Position numbers and translations under genes: made by a program. Under the pieces are notes generated by a model. That model was not told the origin of the DNA and made no database searches. It saw only the letters and a list, made by a program, of their open reading frames with translations. Shown here piece after piece: positions 9,899 to 19,259 of a stretch of DNA of 64,000 nt. How positions within the stretch are numbered: the first letter of the stretch is position 1; each line of letters opens with the position of its first letter. The DNA lies in contig NZ_JAGGPQ010000026.1 of assembly GCF_018613675.1 (NCBI RefSeq), forward strand, positions 23,101 through 87,100. The letters run 5' to 3'. The stretch comes from Arthrobacter sp. ISL-85 (GTDB lineage Bacteria > Actinomycetota > Actinomycetes > Actinomycetales > Micrococcaceae).

Positions 9899-10167
9899 AG
9901 CAGCTCGCCGTCCCATCGTGATCAGTCGGGCAAGATCGCCGCGCCGGACACCGGAATCACTCCGATCTCTCCAGCCAGATGTGAAGACGACATAAGACCT
10001 GCGCATCTCGTGGGGGCCGTGGCCCACGACCCCCGCACCCGGGTGCCAGGAGATCTCATCAGACAGGAACGCGTGGAGTGTGTGGGAGTTGTCCAGGCTG
10101 ACCTCTCCAAAGGTGGACGGGACCGGGCCAGGCGGCGTGACGCCCGATCACGGCGAAGCTGCGCAGC
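9899..10167 (-). pseudogene. Coding remnant of unassigned family
   Basis: One minus-strand frame reads GEVSLDNSHTLHAFLSDE, then ISWHPGAGVVGHGPHEMRRS, ending YVVFTSGWRDR. That is non-random, protein-like and ordered. The frame has a TGA directly before it (SGVTPPGPVPSTF follows the stop), and a different frame upstream carries ELRSFAVIGRHAAW, consistent with a frameshift. The family was not recognised. It is probably the 3' part of a decayed enzyme gene. Boundaries are approximate. Confidence 0.4.
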
Positions 10168-11512
10168 TCTCCGCGCGCCTCGAATTTGGACTCCCCGATC
10201 TCATCACGAGGTGCTCCAAACCGCGCACAGCCGAAATATTGACGTGGGCGGCCTCGCTCACCGCATCGTCGACACCTCCACCCAGTCAGCAGGACCCCGC
10301 GCTCCGAGTTCTCCCACGACGGCATGGGCCCGTTGGCCGAGGCACCCGCCTCACCCATGGCTCGTTCACGTGGCCTCACTGCGTCTCACCTCTCTGCGGC
10401 GCTTACGAGCGCCGGATTTACGGATCCCTATCTGGCGTCATTGCCAAGACGGGTAAATCTATCGCTTCGCCGTTGTTCCACAAGCCGGAACTGCGTTTTG
10501 TTGTGTGGTCCAGTCTATATTGTCCTTTGTCGCGCATGCACGTCAAGGGGGTGAGATTGACACGACGATGCGAGAGCACGATGGCAGGACTCAGCCTTCC
10601 GTGGTCAAGTCCGGTGGAGTTGTGAGTCTGCGCCTACGTCCTCAGCCAACGAGTAGCAGCCCGCCCTAGCCGCAGAGGCAGGTCCTGTGGGTGCGGGTCG
10701 GGGTGGTGAAGCATGGACCGCCGATTCTTCCTTCGGGCCAGGTGGTCCGGGATCGGCCGGTTTTTCAGTAGCAGCGTGCGCCCGCTGGCGGTCCCGGTGG
10801 TGCGTGGGCCAGCCGCGGTTGGTGTTTCGGGGACTGAGGGGGTTGGGCTTGTCAGTTGGCCTCATCGACGGTGTGTGGGCGAAAGACGCGGTTCAGGTCA
10901 CCACCATTGGGGGCCGCTATTGCCTGTTTCTGTTCGGAACTCCCTAGGCGGTGGTTGCGATTACTCCTCTAACCGACCGTCAGCTTGTGGCACACCCTTA
11001 CCCTGACGTCACAACCCTCTGCCGAGGCAGGAATTGGCTTATTAGGCAGAGCTTCCGCTTGCTTTCTGACACCCAGCCAGCGGAGACACGTAGCTTAGTT
11101 ACCGCAGCCCATGCGCACCTGCCCATGGACTATTTCGACCTTGTGCGAGCCGGCCCAAATCAATCCCCTTCCCCTTGAACTGTCAGAATGGGGACCGAGA
11201 ACATCGTGACCGTTATCAACGAACTGCAATTTCGGCCTTCTGCAGGCCAGGACCTTCGGGCCGCGCATACCCAATTAGCCCGCGGACAGGCTTGACGAAC
11301 CCGACCCGGACGCCGTCGTGGTGAGCGGTCCAGATTGCGTTAGGTGGTCCGGCTTTGACGTATCCGTACTCGCCCTTGGTTGTCTTGGGGTCCCTGTACG
11401 TTTGCATTCTCAGTCACGTGATTTTTGTTCTTGTGCCCATTGGGCAGAGTCCTGGTGCTTCGTAGCCTTGTCCCATACCGCTTGATCTGCAACACAGAGG
11501 TGAGATTCAACG
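10168..11512. other. Degenerate stretch without intact gene
   Basis: About 1.3 kb with only short, overlapping frames. A minus-strand frame of 63 codons at 11216-11407 (MQTYRDPKTTKGEYGYVKAG at its start) looks somewhat protein-like but has no ribosome site and no family match that I recognise. The rest looks non-coding or heavily decayed. Confidence 0.35.
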
Positions 11513-11701
11513 ATGAAGCGCATCACACTGTTTTCTGACCGTGCCGCTCGCGTGGTAGCCACCGGCTCCCACTGCCCAGCCACGGGACTTTGGAGCCCGG
11601 AAGGGGAACCGCAAGTGGTTCAGCCCTTCTCGGAAGGGCACGTTTTTCCTGCCTACAACGGTATGGCCACTACATGGCGTCCCGCGGCCGAGACGCCATA
11701 A
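11513..11701 (+). CDS. Small protein with Cys-Pro/Trp motif
   Basis: 62 residues, preceded by a good ribosome site (GAGGTGAG, 7 nt before the ATG). The pattern SHCPATGLWSPEG, then VVQPFSEGHVFPAYNGMATT and a terminal Trp, resembles short conserved domains in which CPxxGxW is followed by an acidic GxxFPxxxG block. I cannot name the family with certainty. It stands alone amid decayed DNA yet keeps an intact frame and start signals, so it is probably real. Confidence 0.5.
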   Translation: MKRITLFSDRAARVVATGSHCPATGLWSPEGEPQVVQPFSEGHVFPAYNGMATTWRPAAETP

Positions 11702-12279
11702 GAGCAGCGAAGTTGACCTTTAGCTGATGCCCGCGGCTCATGCGGCTCCTCCAGATAACTCAAGGGGGTCTGGATGGAGACATCGTTGTGGACCCGTTGA
11801 TCGGGCACCTCTGCGAAGTCGGGCATGGCGCCAAAACATCCCTCGAGGTGGTCAACGCCCTGAGCGCGCAGCCACCATCGTGACCAGGCATCGCGGCGAT
11901 GGAAGCGAGGCCACCGGCGTGGTAATCCGCTTCAACGGCAAGTCATGGCAGCCGGACTAGATTGGCCGGGATGCTTGGCGCCTCCCTGCGGTAGCCATGT
12001 TACTGCCGTCGCCCGAGCACCGCCGGCAAATCCTATGTCTGCCTGCCGTACAGACCAAGGGCGACCCGAACAACGGACTGGACCCCTGGCTCACGACGAT
12101 CAGCACCCCCCACTGTGGACCGGCACGCCCTGACCGTCCCCTACGTCGGTGAAGCCATCAGGGCCATCCGGCGGCCGCTGGTCCCGAACACCCTCATGTA
12201 CGGGGCCCAGCCGTCCTGGTCATCGGCATGCTGGTCGGTATCTGGCGCAAACTACCGGAGAAAACCACCACGGGCATCA
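11702..12279. other. Decayed region upstream of Hpt remnant
   Basis: Short plus-strand protein-like runs appear in shifting frames (for example DGDIVVDPLIGHLCEVGHGA near 11770 and ATGVVIRFNGKSWQPD ending at 11960). This is consistent with an old gene broken by frameshifts. No family assigned. Confidence 0.3.
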
Positions 12280-12560
12280 ATGACTAACGGACGAGCCCTG
12301 TTTGGCCCCCAGGTGATACGAACCCTCGCCTGCAACCTCGGCAATGAAGACCTCGTGTTTGGCTTCCTGTCCGACTACTTCGACCTGCTGCCCAAACGGA
12401 AAGACCGCATCATCAACGCCATCAGGGATGACGACTAAGAGGCGGCGATGGACGCCATCCTCAGCCTGAATTTCACCTCCGCCATGGTCGGCGCCCAAGA
12501 CACCTAAGACAGGTGCAAAGTCCTGCAGTCCCTCGTCGCCAAGGGCCCCTCGAATCCGCC
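12280..12560 (+). pseudogene. Hpt (histidine phosphotransfer) domain protein, broken
   Basis: The frame from ATG 12280 reads VIRTLACNLGNEDLVFGFLS, DYFDLLPKRKDRIINAIRDD, a TAA stop near 12436, then EAAMDAILSLNFTSAMVGAQ, a second TAA near 12504, and DRCKVLQSLVAKG. Without the two stops this is a typical four-helix Hpt fold. At the position of the phospho-accepting histidine (usually HxLKGS) the protein has NFTSAM, so it was already a degenerate Hpt. The nonsense codons indicate a pseudogene. Confidence 0.55.
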
Positions 12561-12782
12561 AGTCACGAAGTCACCACACTGGGCCACTCGGTCGACCCTG
12601 CTAGCAAAAAGATTGAGCCGCCGGGGCACCTGAACCGAATGATCGGTGCGGCTCGGGCAATGGTCGAGGAGGATTTCTCCACGGATGCTCGCTGGGAAAC
12701 GGCACCGACGTCCCTCAGCCCTCTTTGACGTCTGATCCGGCCTCTATCCGCTTAGGGACAGCTCTAAAACTACCGGCCCGTC

Positions 12783-12990
12783 TTAGGTGGCTTGTTGGGC
12801 GAGGGTGTGAGCGAGTCGGTGCCTGTTTCGATGGCCCGTTGAAGGTGAGCCTATCGACGATGGCCGCCCAGAGGCGGGGCCCGGCGAAGGTTTTTTGTCC
12901 AGCCGGAGAAGGATTCGTCGCTCCCGAGGCAGACCGCCAGATCGTCGACTTTCCGCCGGCTCGCCAATTCGGCAAAGGGCGCCGAACTGC
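12783..12990 (-). pseudogene. IS21-family IstB ATPase, C-terminal remnant
   Basis: Minus-strand pieces in different frames line up as a fragment of the IstB helper ATPase: DLAVCLGSDESFSGWTK, then WAAIVDRLTFNG, then IETGTDS, then YRLAHTLAQQAT-like sequence (frame RLAHTLAQQAT) ending at 12783. At least two frameshifts separate the parts. No IstA and no IS ends were found, so this is an old insertion remnant next to the permease gene. Confidence 0.45.
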
Positions 12991-13107
12991 TCACCATCTG
13001 CGGTCTCGGGTTTGGAAGAAGCGGCCGACTTTCTTGGGCCGGCCGCTTCTCGTATGCTTAGTTCAACGCAGGCGTCAGAGGCGTAGAGCCGGTACTCTTG
13101 TTTGCCG

Positions 13108-14565
13108 TCACTGGCGGCCGATGTTGCTGAATGTCGCTGGCTTCGTGCGGCGGTAGATGATGGCCATGACAAACCCGAGAACAAATAGGCCCAGGATCAG
13201 AGCCATCAGAGCGGTGGCGAGCACCGTCGATCCCCCAACCAGTGAAGCGAAATTCACGGCCGCCAGCGTCAGTCCGGTGCCCAGCCCAATGATCCCTAGA
13301 ACCGGGAATACGACCCTGCTCCATGCGGTGTGGCGTGCTCCGTGTTTACGAAGGTACAGCGGCACAGCGATACTGGCGATGAAGATTACCGCCAGAATCA
13401 CGAAGCTCGAGATTCCGAGGGCTGCAGTGTAGAGGTCCAATGGTCCCAGCCCAACGATGGCCGCGATGAGATTCATAAGTAGGCCGGCGGCGCTCGTTGC
13501 CATGGAGGCCAGGTAGGGCGATCCGTGGCGTCGGTGCACTGTGCTGAGCTTGCGCGGAAAGATCTTGTCGGCACTGAGATTGAACAAGTAGCGCGCGGTG
13601 ATATTGTGCCCGGCAAGAATAACGGCAAAAGTACTGGTGTTGACCAGGATTGTCGCCACGTCGGAGAACACGGTGCCCCCGAACTGCACGAGCGTGCCGG
13701 TCATCGACCCCGTCGGATCAGCGACGGCGAGTTCGACTGCTTTGTCGATGCCAAGTGCGTTGATAAACCCCAGCGATGACACGGCGTAGATGGTCATCGC
13801 CACTGCAATGACCGCGAACGTGACGCGGGGAATGACGCGGTTGGGATTCTTGACCTCTTCACGGAACAGGACGGTGACTTCGAAGCCGCCGTACATGCCG
13901 AGAGCCAAAAGCAGGCCAGAGCCGAAGGAACCATCGAACCAGTGGGTCGGGAGAAGCGGGGCCAAAGAGATGCCGGCGTGGTTGGCTCCGCCGTTGACGA
14001 AGACGAAGAAATCGTACCCGACAATGATGATGATCTCGAGAAAGAGGAAGATTGTCAGGAACTTCGCGGAAAGCTCGATGTTGAAATAACCAAGGACCGC
14101 GCTTCCGGCCCAGAAAACGGCCGCCCATACCCACCACGGGAGATCAGGACCATTCATGGTGGTGTGTACAAGTTCGCCCAGAACGATACCACCGAACGGA
14201 AGGGTTCCGGCATAGACGCAGAAGTAGCCGAGCAACGCGACTAATCCGGATCCCAGACCGACTTCCCGTCCGAGTCCAGCCGTGATCATCGAGTAAAAGC
14301 CGCCGGGTTTCGGCATAACCTTGGACATGCGGGTGAACCCCACCGCAAAACATCCAAGGATGAGGCCCGCCACCACGAATGAGATAGGCGTCCCAAGGCC
14401 ACTGCCGGTGGCGACCATGATCGGGATAATGCCGATCACGACCACCATGGGGGCGTTGTAAGCCATCACACTGAAGAAGAGCCCTAAGCTGCCCATCTTG
14501 CCGGTTAGATGTGGCCCTGACTGCGGCGCCCGTTCGGTCGCCAGTTGTGTTGTAGTGCTGTCCAT
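13108..14565 (-). CDS. APC-superfamily amino acid/amine permease
   Basis: 485-residue integral membrane protein with about 12 hydrophobic helices. The N-terminal consensus of the APC family is visible (GKMGSLGLFFSVMAYNAPMV and the following helix), with SKVMPKPGGFYSMITAGLG as the conserved second/third helix loop and REEVKNPNRVIPRV as the family's cytoplasmic EEVKNP motif. The substrate is unknown. The start at 14565 (MDSTTTQ) follows AAGAAGG; the longer frame to 14772 has no ribosome site. It is preceded by a long non-coding region and followed by the IstB remnant. Confidence 0.88.
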   Translation of the reverse strand: MDSTTTQLATERAPQSGPHLTGKMGSLGLFFSVMAYNAPMVVVIGIIPIMVATGSGLGTPISFVVAGLILGCFAVGFTRMSKVMPKPGGFYSMITAGLGREVGLGSGLVALLGYFCVYAGTLPFGGIVLGELVHTTMNGPDLPWWVWAAVFWAGSAVLGYFNIELSAKFLTIFLFLEIIIIVGYDFFVFVNGGANHAGISLAPLLPTHWFDGSFGSGLLLALGMYGGFEVTVLFREEVKNPNRVIPRVTFAVIAVAMTIYAVSSLGFINALGIDKAVELAVADPTGSMTGTLVQFGGTVFSDVATILVNTSTFAVILAGHNITARYLFNLSADKIFPRKLSTVHRRHGSPYLASMATSAAGLLMNLIAAIVGLGPLDLYTAALGISSFVILAVIFIASIAVPLYLRKHGARHTAWSRVVFPVLGIIGLGTGLTLAAVNFASLVGGSTVLATALMALILGLFVLGFVMAIIYRRTKPATFSNIGRQ

Positions 14566-15645
14566 AACCACTGCCTTCTTGGTAAGTAATCTAGGGTTCC
14601 CGGGCCGCCACCGTACTTCGAGCCTTGGTCGCCCCCCCTCTCGCGACCAACCAGACGGATCTCGGATTGCTTGTGGCCACTGTGCAGCCTGCGAAGTTTC
14701 ACGACGTTCTGATCGAGTGTTGATAGATGATGCCAGCCGGGCTGAGCAATTTGGTACTAGAAAATCCGACAAACCCGCGTTGGCCCCCTTGGTAATCTTC
14801 CAGAGGCAACAGCTCTGCAGACTAATGCCAGTTCAACCCGGAGGTCCGGAACTGCACGGCTACTTCCGCCATGAGGTTTCCCAAGCCCAGGTTTGGCTGT
14901 AGAGCGCGGGAAACTCGACCCGAACGATACGTTCGCATCACAAATTTCTCGCGACGTTCCCGCCACAGTGCTTGTCCTTGTCCGTGGCCCTCACCGAGGC
15001 ATCACTGCCTCTGAGTACCCGGGACCACCATCGAGTGCCCGCCAGGCTGGTCTGTTTGCCGCAGGGATCAAAATTGAATCTTTGGTAAGCCACGTGCGGC
15101 GACGTAGCCGATGGACTAACCCCTATCAGGCAGGCTCTTCAGCGCCGCCTTTTGGACCAAGGCCCCAGACGCCTTAATGACCGCTACGGCCAGGCACAGC
15201 CCTGCTTCAATGAGTCTCCAGTGCTGATGAGGTTGAGCATGGGCTCGATGGCCAAGCCACCAGACAACACGAGAATTGGATCCTCGACCCCCAACAGGAT
15301 AAGCATCTTGACGTTCCGGCCCGTTCACCGCCGTCTCGTATCGTGGACCGAGGCTGAGCCTACGGGGGCGGCGGAGGGTCGGCCGCCCGCGGGCTTAGGA
15401 CAATGACGCCCGCAGATTCTCTTGGTTCAACGGCGGTGGTTGCTCCCGCTCTAGCCATTGACAGCCCCGGGCCCCATTTATTTCTACCGCCGCGTCTAAA
15501 ACTCAAACCTGACAGCTATCCGGGCCTGCAGGAGCACTGGCCGGAGATGATGACGTCGGAGTCGAGGGTTTGTTTCAGCGACAGTGGACGCATCGGCAAT
15601 GGGTTCCCTGCTTACCTGCTTGAGAGTTGGTGCCAAGATAACTAT
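14566..15645. other. Intergenic, no gene seen
   Basis: Just over 1 kb between the permease and the SRPBCC gene. Frames of 60-95 codons here are short, mutually overlapping and without motif. A longer in-frame extension of the SRPBCC frame up to 15403 has low-complexity, non-homologous composition and was not included in the gene. Confidence 0.4.
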
Positions 15646-16158
15646 ATGAAGCCGCGCCTCTTCGACCTCAGCTCCACATGGCTACTCCCCGCCTCGCCCG
15701 AAGAGGTGTGGGCCGTCATCGCAGACACCGATATGAGTTGGCCTCAGTGGTGGCCGCACTGCACTTTCGCTGCGCCGTTGGAGCGAACCGAAGCGGCAAG
15801 CGCTGGTCAGGATGAGATCCTGAAAGCCACCACAGCCCATCTCAACTTCAAGGCGTTCCTCGGCTACACGCTCACCATCACGATCCACCCCACAAAGGTC
15901 CTCGCACCGGGTGAGATAAAGTTCGATGCCGGCGGCCATCTGCAGGGCACGGGCAGAGTAACCCTTGTCCCGCAAGAACAGGGCAAGACGACCCGTATGG
16001 ACATTGAGTGGCGCGTGCGGCCTACACAGCGGTGGATGAATGTGCTGACACCGATTGCCGCTCCAGCTTTCAAGGCAGCACACGCCCTGATGATGCGGCA
16101 GGGGGAAAAGGGCTTAGAGCAAGCACTGCCCAACAAAAGGATAAGAAAACCTGCGTAG
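15646..16158 (+). CDS. SRPBCC (START-like) domain protein
   Basis: 170 residues from ATG 15646. The N-terminal strand FDLSSTWLLPASPEEVWAVI and the following DTDMSWPQWWP are the standard opening of polyketide-cyclase/dehydrase (SRPBCC) folds. A long central beta-sheet region and the C-terminal helix (PAFKAAHALMMRQGEKGLEQ) also fit. Such proteins bind hydrophobic ligands; no specific function can be inferred. The upstream ribosome site is weak. Its stop codon lies inside the palindrome at 16155-16168. Confidence 0.75.
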   Translation: MKPRLFDLSSTWLLPASPEEVWAVIADTDMSWPQWWPHCTFAAPLERTEAASAGQDEILKATTAHLNFKAFLGYTLTITIHPTKVLAPGEIKFDAGGHLQGTGRVTLVPQEQGKTTRMDIEWRVRPTQRWMNVLTPIAAPAFKAAHALMMRQGEKGLEQALPNKRIRKPA

Positions 16159-16168
16159 ACCCGTCTAC
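16155..16168. promoter_or_regulatory. Palindromic operator candidate, copy 1
   Basis: GTAGAC-CC-GTCTAC, a perfect 6-2-6 inverted repeat, 120 bases before the oxygenase/metallopeptidase operon. The identical 14 bases are at the core of a longer palindrome at 37836-37857, next to two regulator genes. The shared exact sequence argues for one DNA-binding protein acting at both places. Confidence 0.6.
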
Positions 16169-16287
16169 ATTCGCCTAGTCAGGCCGCGGCAACAGTTCTA
16201 CGATGTAAGCAAGTTAGCCGAGCTGGGGAGCTTTAGCAGCCCACAGTTCGACCGTGCAAAAGCAGCCACTAAGAACGGGGGGCCACG

Positions 16288-17181
16288 GTGAACCTTCATC
16301 CCACCCTCGCGGAGAGCCTCCGCCGCCAGGAGGCCCCCTCCCCGAATGATTGGGAAGCTACCTTCCGCACCATGGTCCTTTACGACCTGGCGACAGATAT
16401 GGAGCTTGGCTTCTTCCTCTCGTACTACCGGAATTTTGCTATCCCAAGCATCGCGGCAACTCTCTGCAGGAACGGCGAAATCCAGGAGCGTCCCATGAAG
16501 CGCTCCTATGACACTGCCATCGTCATCTACGAGCTAATAGCAAGCGGCCTCGATAGCGACCGGGGACAGCAGATGGTCGCCCTACTAAATCGCGTTCACC
16601 GCAACGTACCCGGCGGCCCAGACGATTACCTCTACGTCCTCCTGACCCTGTTAGTCGTCCCGATCCGGTGGGCCCAGAACCATTCGTGGCGCCAGCCCAC
16701 AGGAGCCGAGCTGGCAGCTGCATCCCGCTTCTTCGCTGAGCTGGGGTCCCGGATGAACATACACGGAATGCCTGGGACCTACGCCGAAGCGGAGCGATTC
16801 TTCGACCAATACGAGGCAACGCATGTCTCTCCATCGTCTGAAGGCCAAAAGTTGATGGACGCCACCGTTCAGGTCTTCCAGAGCCGTCTGCCGCTTCCCC
16901 TACGACCGTTTGCAGCCCGGCTGATCAGTGCGATGCTGGCTGATGCCCGCCTTGTGGACGCCCTTGGGCTCCCCAACAGCAGCCGAACATCGCGGGGCTC
17001 CTTGGCAACCCTGCTGGCCGTCCACAACGCCCTCCATCGCAGACGGCCTCTAAAGCGAAAGCCTCATTTCACTCCGGGAAAGGCGGGCTCATCTTTGTAC
17101 CCGGGCGGCTACTCCCTCGACCAAATCGGCCCCGTCAATATTCCCGCCCCGTCAACCTTACGAAGCAATGAACTATCGTGA
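16288..17181 (+). CDS. MpaB-like oxygenase (DUF2236-related), heme-dependent family
   Basis: 297 residues, GTG start after a GGGGGG run. Mostly alpha-helical, with ATFRTMVLYDLATDMELGFF, a region around FAIPSIAATLCRNGE, RSYDTAIVIYELI and a C-terminal ARLISAMLADARLVDALGLP, as in the MpaB/latex-clearing-protein group, which holds a b-type heme. I read this from overall pattern, not from a verified heme ligand. Its 3' end overlaps the metallopeptidase gene by 14 nt, so the genes form an operon with the next two. In other actinobacteria similar oxygenase genes neighbour ImmA/IrrE and DUF6545 genes. Confidence 0.65.
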   Translation: MNLHPTLAESLRRQEAPSPNDWEATFRTMVLYDLATDMELGFFLSYYRNFAIPSIAATLCRNGEIQERPMKRSYDTAIVIYELIASGLDSDRGQQMVALLNRVHRNVPGGPDDYLYVLLTLLVVPIRWAQNHSWRQPTGAELAAASRFFAELGSRMNIHGMPGTYAEAERFFDQYEATHVSPSSEGQKLMDATVQVFQSRLPLPLRPFAARLISAMLADARLVDALGLPNSSRTSRGSLATLLAVHNALHRRRPLKRKPHFTPGKAGSSLYPGGYSLDQIGPVNIPAPSTLRSNELS

Positions 17182-17650
17182 AGCTCGAAAAGTAGCCCGC
17201 AAGGCGGAGCAAGCTTTCGGCTTGCCCGACGCGCCAACGCTCCAGCTCATCAAAGACAAACTGGAACTGCAAAGAAATCGTCCCATCATTGTCGACGAAC
17301 TGCCCGGCTTGTCCGGATCGGAACTTTGCGGCGTCTGGCTCATTTGCGCAGACCGGGACATCGTCCTGCATGCCCCCGTGAAGTCGGCCTGGCACCGGCA
17401 GCAGATCGTCCTTCACGAGTTCAGCCACATGATTCTCTGTCATGATCTCCAGGACAGTAATGCGGACCTCGCCGCGACCTTCTTGCCTGACCTGAGCGAG
17501 GACGTACTCCGCGTGCTCGGACGCAGCAGCTACACCGATGGCGCAGAACTTATGGCTGAAGCCTTGGCGGACCAGCTTGCAACTCGGATCATCAACGGCG
17601 ACGTCGATGCCATGCCCGAGCCCTTGGCATTTCGCCAAGTATTCGGCTGA
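17168..17650 (+). CDS. ImmA/IrrE-like zinc metallopeptidase
   Basis: 160 residues. The zinc-binding motif HEFSH is at 83-87, preceded by AWHRQQIVL and followed by MILCH; the third ligand is probably Glu127 or Glu131 in AELMAEALADQLA. ImmA of ICEBs1 and IrrE of Deinococcus share this fold and cleave XRE-type repressors to switch on mobile elements or stress genes. Here the candidate target is the HTH regulator at 37212-37709, which shares an operator sequence with this operon (inference). The gene overlaps the oxygenase gene upstream and the membrane-protein gene downstream. Confidence 0.8.
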   Translation: MNYREARKVARKAEQAFGLPDAPTLQLIKDKLELQRNRPIIVDELPGLSGSELCGVWLICADRDIVLHAPVKSAWHRQQIVLHEFSHMILCHDLQDSNADLAATFLPDLSEDVLRVLGRSSYTDGAELMAEALADQLATRIINGDVDAMPEPLAFRQVFG

Positions 17651-18654
17651 TGGAAGCGGTCCCTGCCGCCGCACTCTGGGTCCTGACCATCCTTAGGCTT
17701 CCAACAGCGCTCGATGCACACCGGGGAAGCGTCTTCCGCGCCACTATCCTCGCCGCAATCGCCTGCACCCTTTATGTTCCGGCGGTCTACTACACCGTCG
17801 ATCCACTGCTAGGCGGACACAACCGCGTCGGGCTGGTTACCCTCCTGTCCCTGCTACTGGGGTTCTGGCAGTTTCGCACGGCGATTCTTCTCGCAGCGGT
17901 TACAGATACAGAAGTACGACGGCGGCAGCTCGCCTTGGGCAGGTTCGCTGCTGCCGCCGTGTGCAGCACAGTGACGGCCGGGTTTCTCACCAGCCGCGTC
18001 GATGACACTGATCCCAATCTGCCCCTGACCTACGCCGACCAGCCCGGGATGGCAATCTTCCTCTGGACAGGCTCCGCTTTCATCATGTGGGTCTGCCTCG
18101 ACATAGCCCGAGTCTGCCGCAGCAACGTCCCGCACATGCATGCACCGGCCTTCCGGTCGGCATTCACTCTTATCGCAGGGGGATGCGTCCTGTTCGCCCT
18201 CGTCCTACTGGACCGGCTGATCTACGGAGCTGTCATTGCAGCTGAAGGCGCCGACAGTCAAACAGCTGCCGCCCTGACAAGCTTTTACTGGATTGGAGAG
18301 ACGGCTGCTGTGCTCCTCGTCAGCCTCGGACTACTACTCCCCCGTCTGGCAGGGCGCCTTAGGCAGGGGATCTTCGCCCTGCAAGCAAGGCTGCTTCTCA
18401 TGAAGATCAGTCCAGTCTGGAACGATGTGACGAACTGTCAGCGTGAGCTGATCCTGCAGGACCGCCGCGCAGCCTTGCTTGTACTCTTCAGCCGACATGC
18501 TGAAACCCAGCTCCACAGGCGCCTCGTTGAAATTCGAGATTGCGAAATGGCCAGCCCTCAAGCCCGCGAGCGCCTCAACGCACACCACCTATGGGTAGTC
18601 GAACGCGCCGAACTCTTACTCGAGAGCCGCTCGGCAACCCGCCTAGCTCGATAA
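17650..18654 (+). CDS. DUF6545 / MAB_1171c-like membrane protein
   Basis: 334 residues. Six or seven hydrophobic helices occupy residues 5-240 (for example TLYVPAVYYTVDPLLGG region, TLLSLLLGFWQFRTAILLAA and AVLLVSLGLLLPRL). A soluble C-terminal domain of about 90 residues follows, with MKISPVWNDVTNC and QLHRRLVEIRDC as in the actinobacterial MAB_1171c family. The first base of its start codon overlaps the stop of the metallopeptidase gene. The pairing of this family with ImmA/IrrE proteins is recurrent, but its biochemical role is unknown. Confidence 0.7.
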   Translation: MEAVPAAALWVLTILRLPTALDAHRGSVFRATILAAIACTLYVPAVYYTVDPLLGGHNRVGLVTLLSLLLGFWQFRTAILLAAVTDTEVRRRQLALGRFAAAAVCSTVTAGFLTSRVDDTDPNLPLTYADQPGMAIFLWTGSAFIMWVCLDIARVCRSNVPHMHAPAFRSAFTLIAGGCVLFALVLLDRLIYGAVIAAEGADSQTAAALTSFYWIGETAAVLLVSLGLLLPRLAGRLRQGIFALQARLLLMKISPVWNDVTNCQRELILQDRRAALLVLFSRHAETQLHRRLVEIRDCEMASPQARERLNAHHLWVVERAELLLESRSATRLAR

Positions 18655-18749
18655 GGTCCAGTCTTCACACCTCTGGCATCCAAGGCGTCAGCGTCAGGTG
18701 CCATCACGGCCAGTCATGTCGCCCCGCCGAGACTTGCTGATGAATCAAC

Positions 18750-19259
18750 GTGAACCAGAAGAAGTGCGAAGAGTGCCATGCCGGTTTCGAACCGACGAGA
18801 AGGAGCCAACGGTTCTGCTCCATCCGTTGCGCAAACAGACACCGGAGTCGTCGTCACCGGAACACCATCCGATCTTCCACAGTGCCGGCAACAACTTTGA
18901 GCTCGCCGCACCTCAAAGCGCAGTTGCAGGCCACGAAGCGTCGTCTGGAGTCCGAGAGGATATCCTGCGAGCGCCAACGGCAAGTGGTTCAGTCCAAGCT
19001 CCGCTCTCAAGCCGCAGAGATCGACCGGCTCGAAGCCGAGAGTTCGCAACAGCGGCTGAGCATCCACCTCCTCCAGTCGGAGGTCGCACGCCTTAAACGG
19101 GCTCAGCGGACTAATGTGCAGGATCTGGCCCACACGGCTGCATTGCTTGTCTCAATCTCCCGCGCCAAGGGAGTGGCTCTTGACGTGCGAACCTTGGACA
19201 TCCTCCGACGGCGGGGCTGGGATCCAAGCAAACAGCAAGCAGGGGCACCGCGACTGTGA
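18750..19259 (+). CDS. Zinc-ribbon/coiled-coil protein, probable relaxosome accessory
   Basis: 169 residues with a GTG start. The N-terminus has a treble-clef-like Cys pattern: CEECHAGFEPTRRSQRFCSI then RCANRHR (CxxC ... CxxxC). The middle (residues 53-118) is a strongly charged coiled coil (LKAQLQATKRRLESERISCE and following), and the end is a short basic domain. Its stop overlaps the GTG start of the relaxase (GTGA), indicating tight translational coupling. A DNA-binding accessory factor for the relaxase is the natural guess, not shown by the sequence. Confidence 0.65.
   Translation: MNQKKCEECHAGFEPTRRSQRFCSIRCANRHRSRRHRNTIRSSTVPATTLSSPHLKAQLQATKRRLESERISCERQRQVVQSKLRSQAAEIDRLEAESSQQRLSIHLLQSEVARLKRAQRTNVQDLAHTAALLVSISRAKGVALDVRTLDILRRRGWDPSKQQAGAPRL

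Noticed and set aside
12725..13156. 143-codon plus-strand frame
   Set aside because: Lies opposite the IstB remnant and the permease end; composition is that of an antisense frame.
18655..18749. Possible oriT between the DUF6545-like gene and the zinc-ribbon gene
   Set aside because: Only 95 bases, without a clear inverted repeat plus nick-like sequence; position is plausible but evidence is too weak to call.
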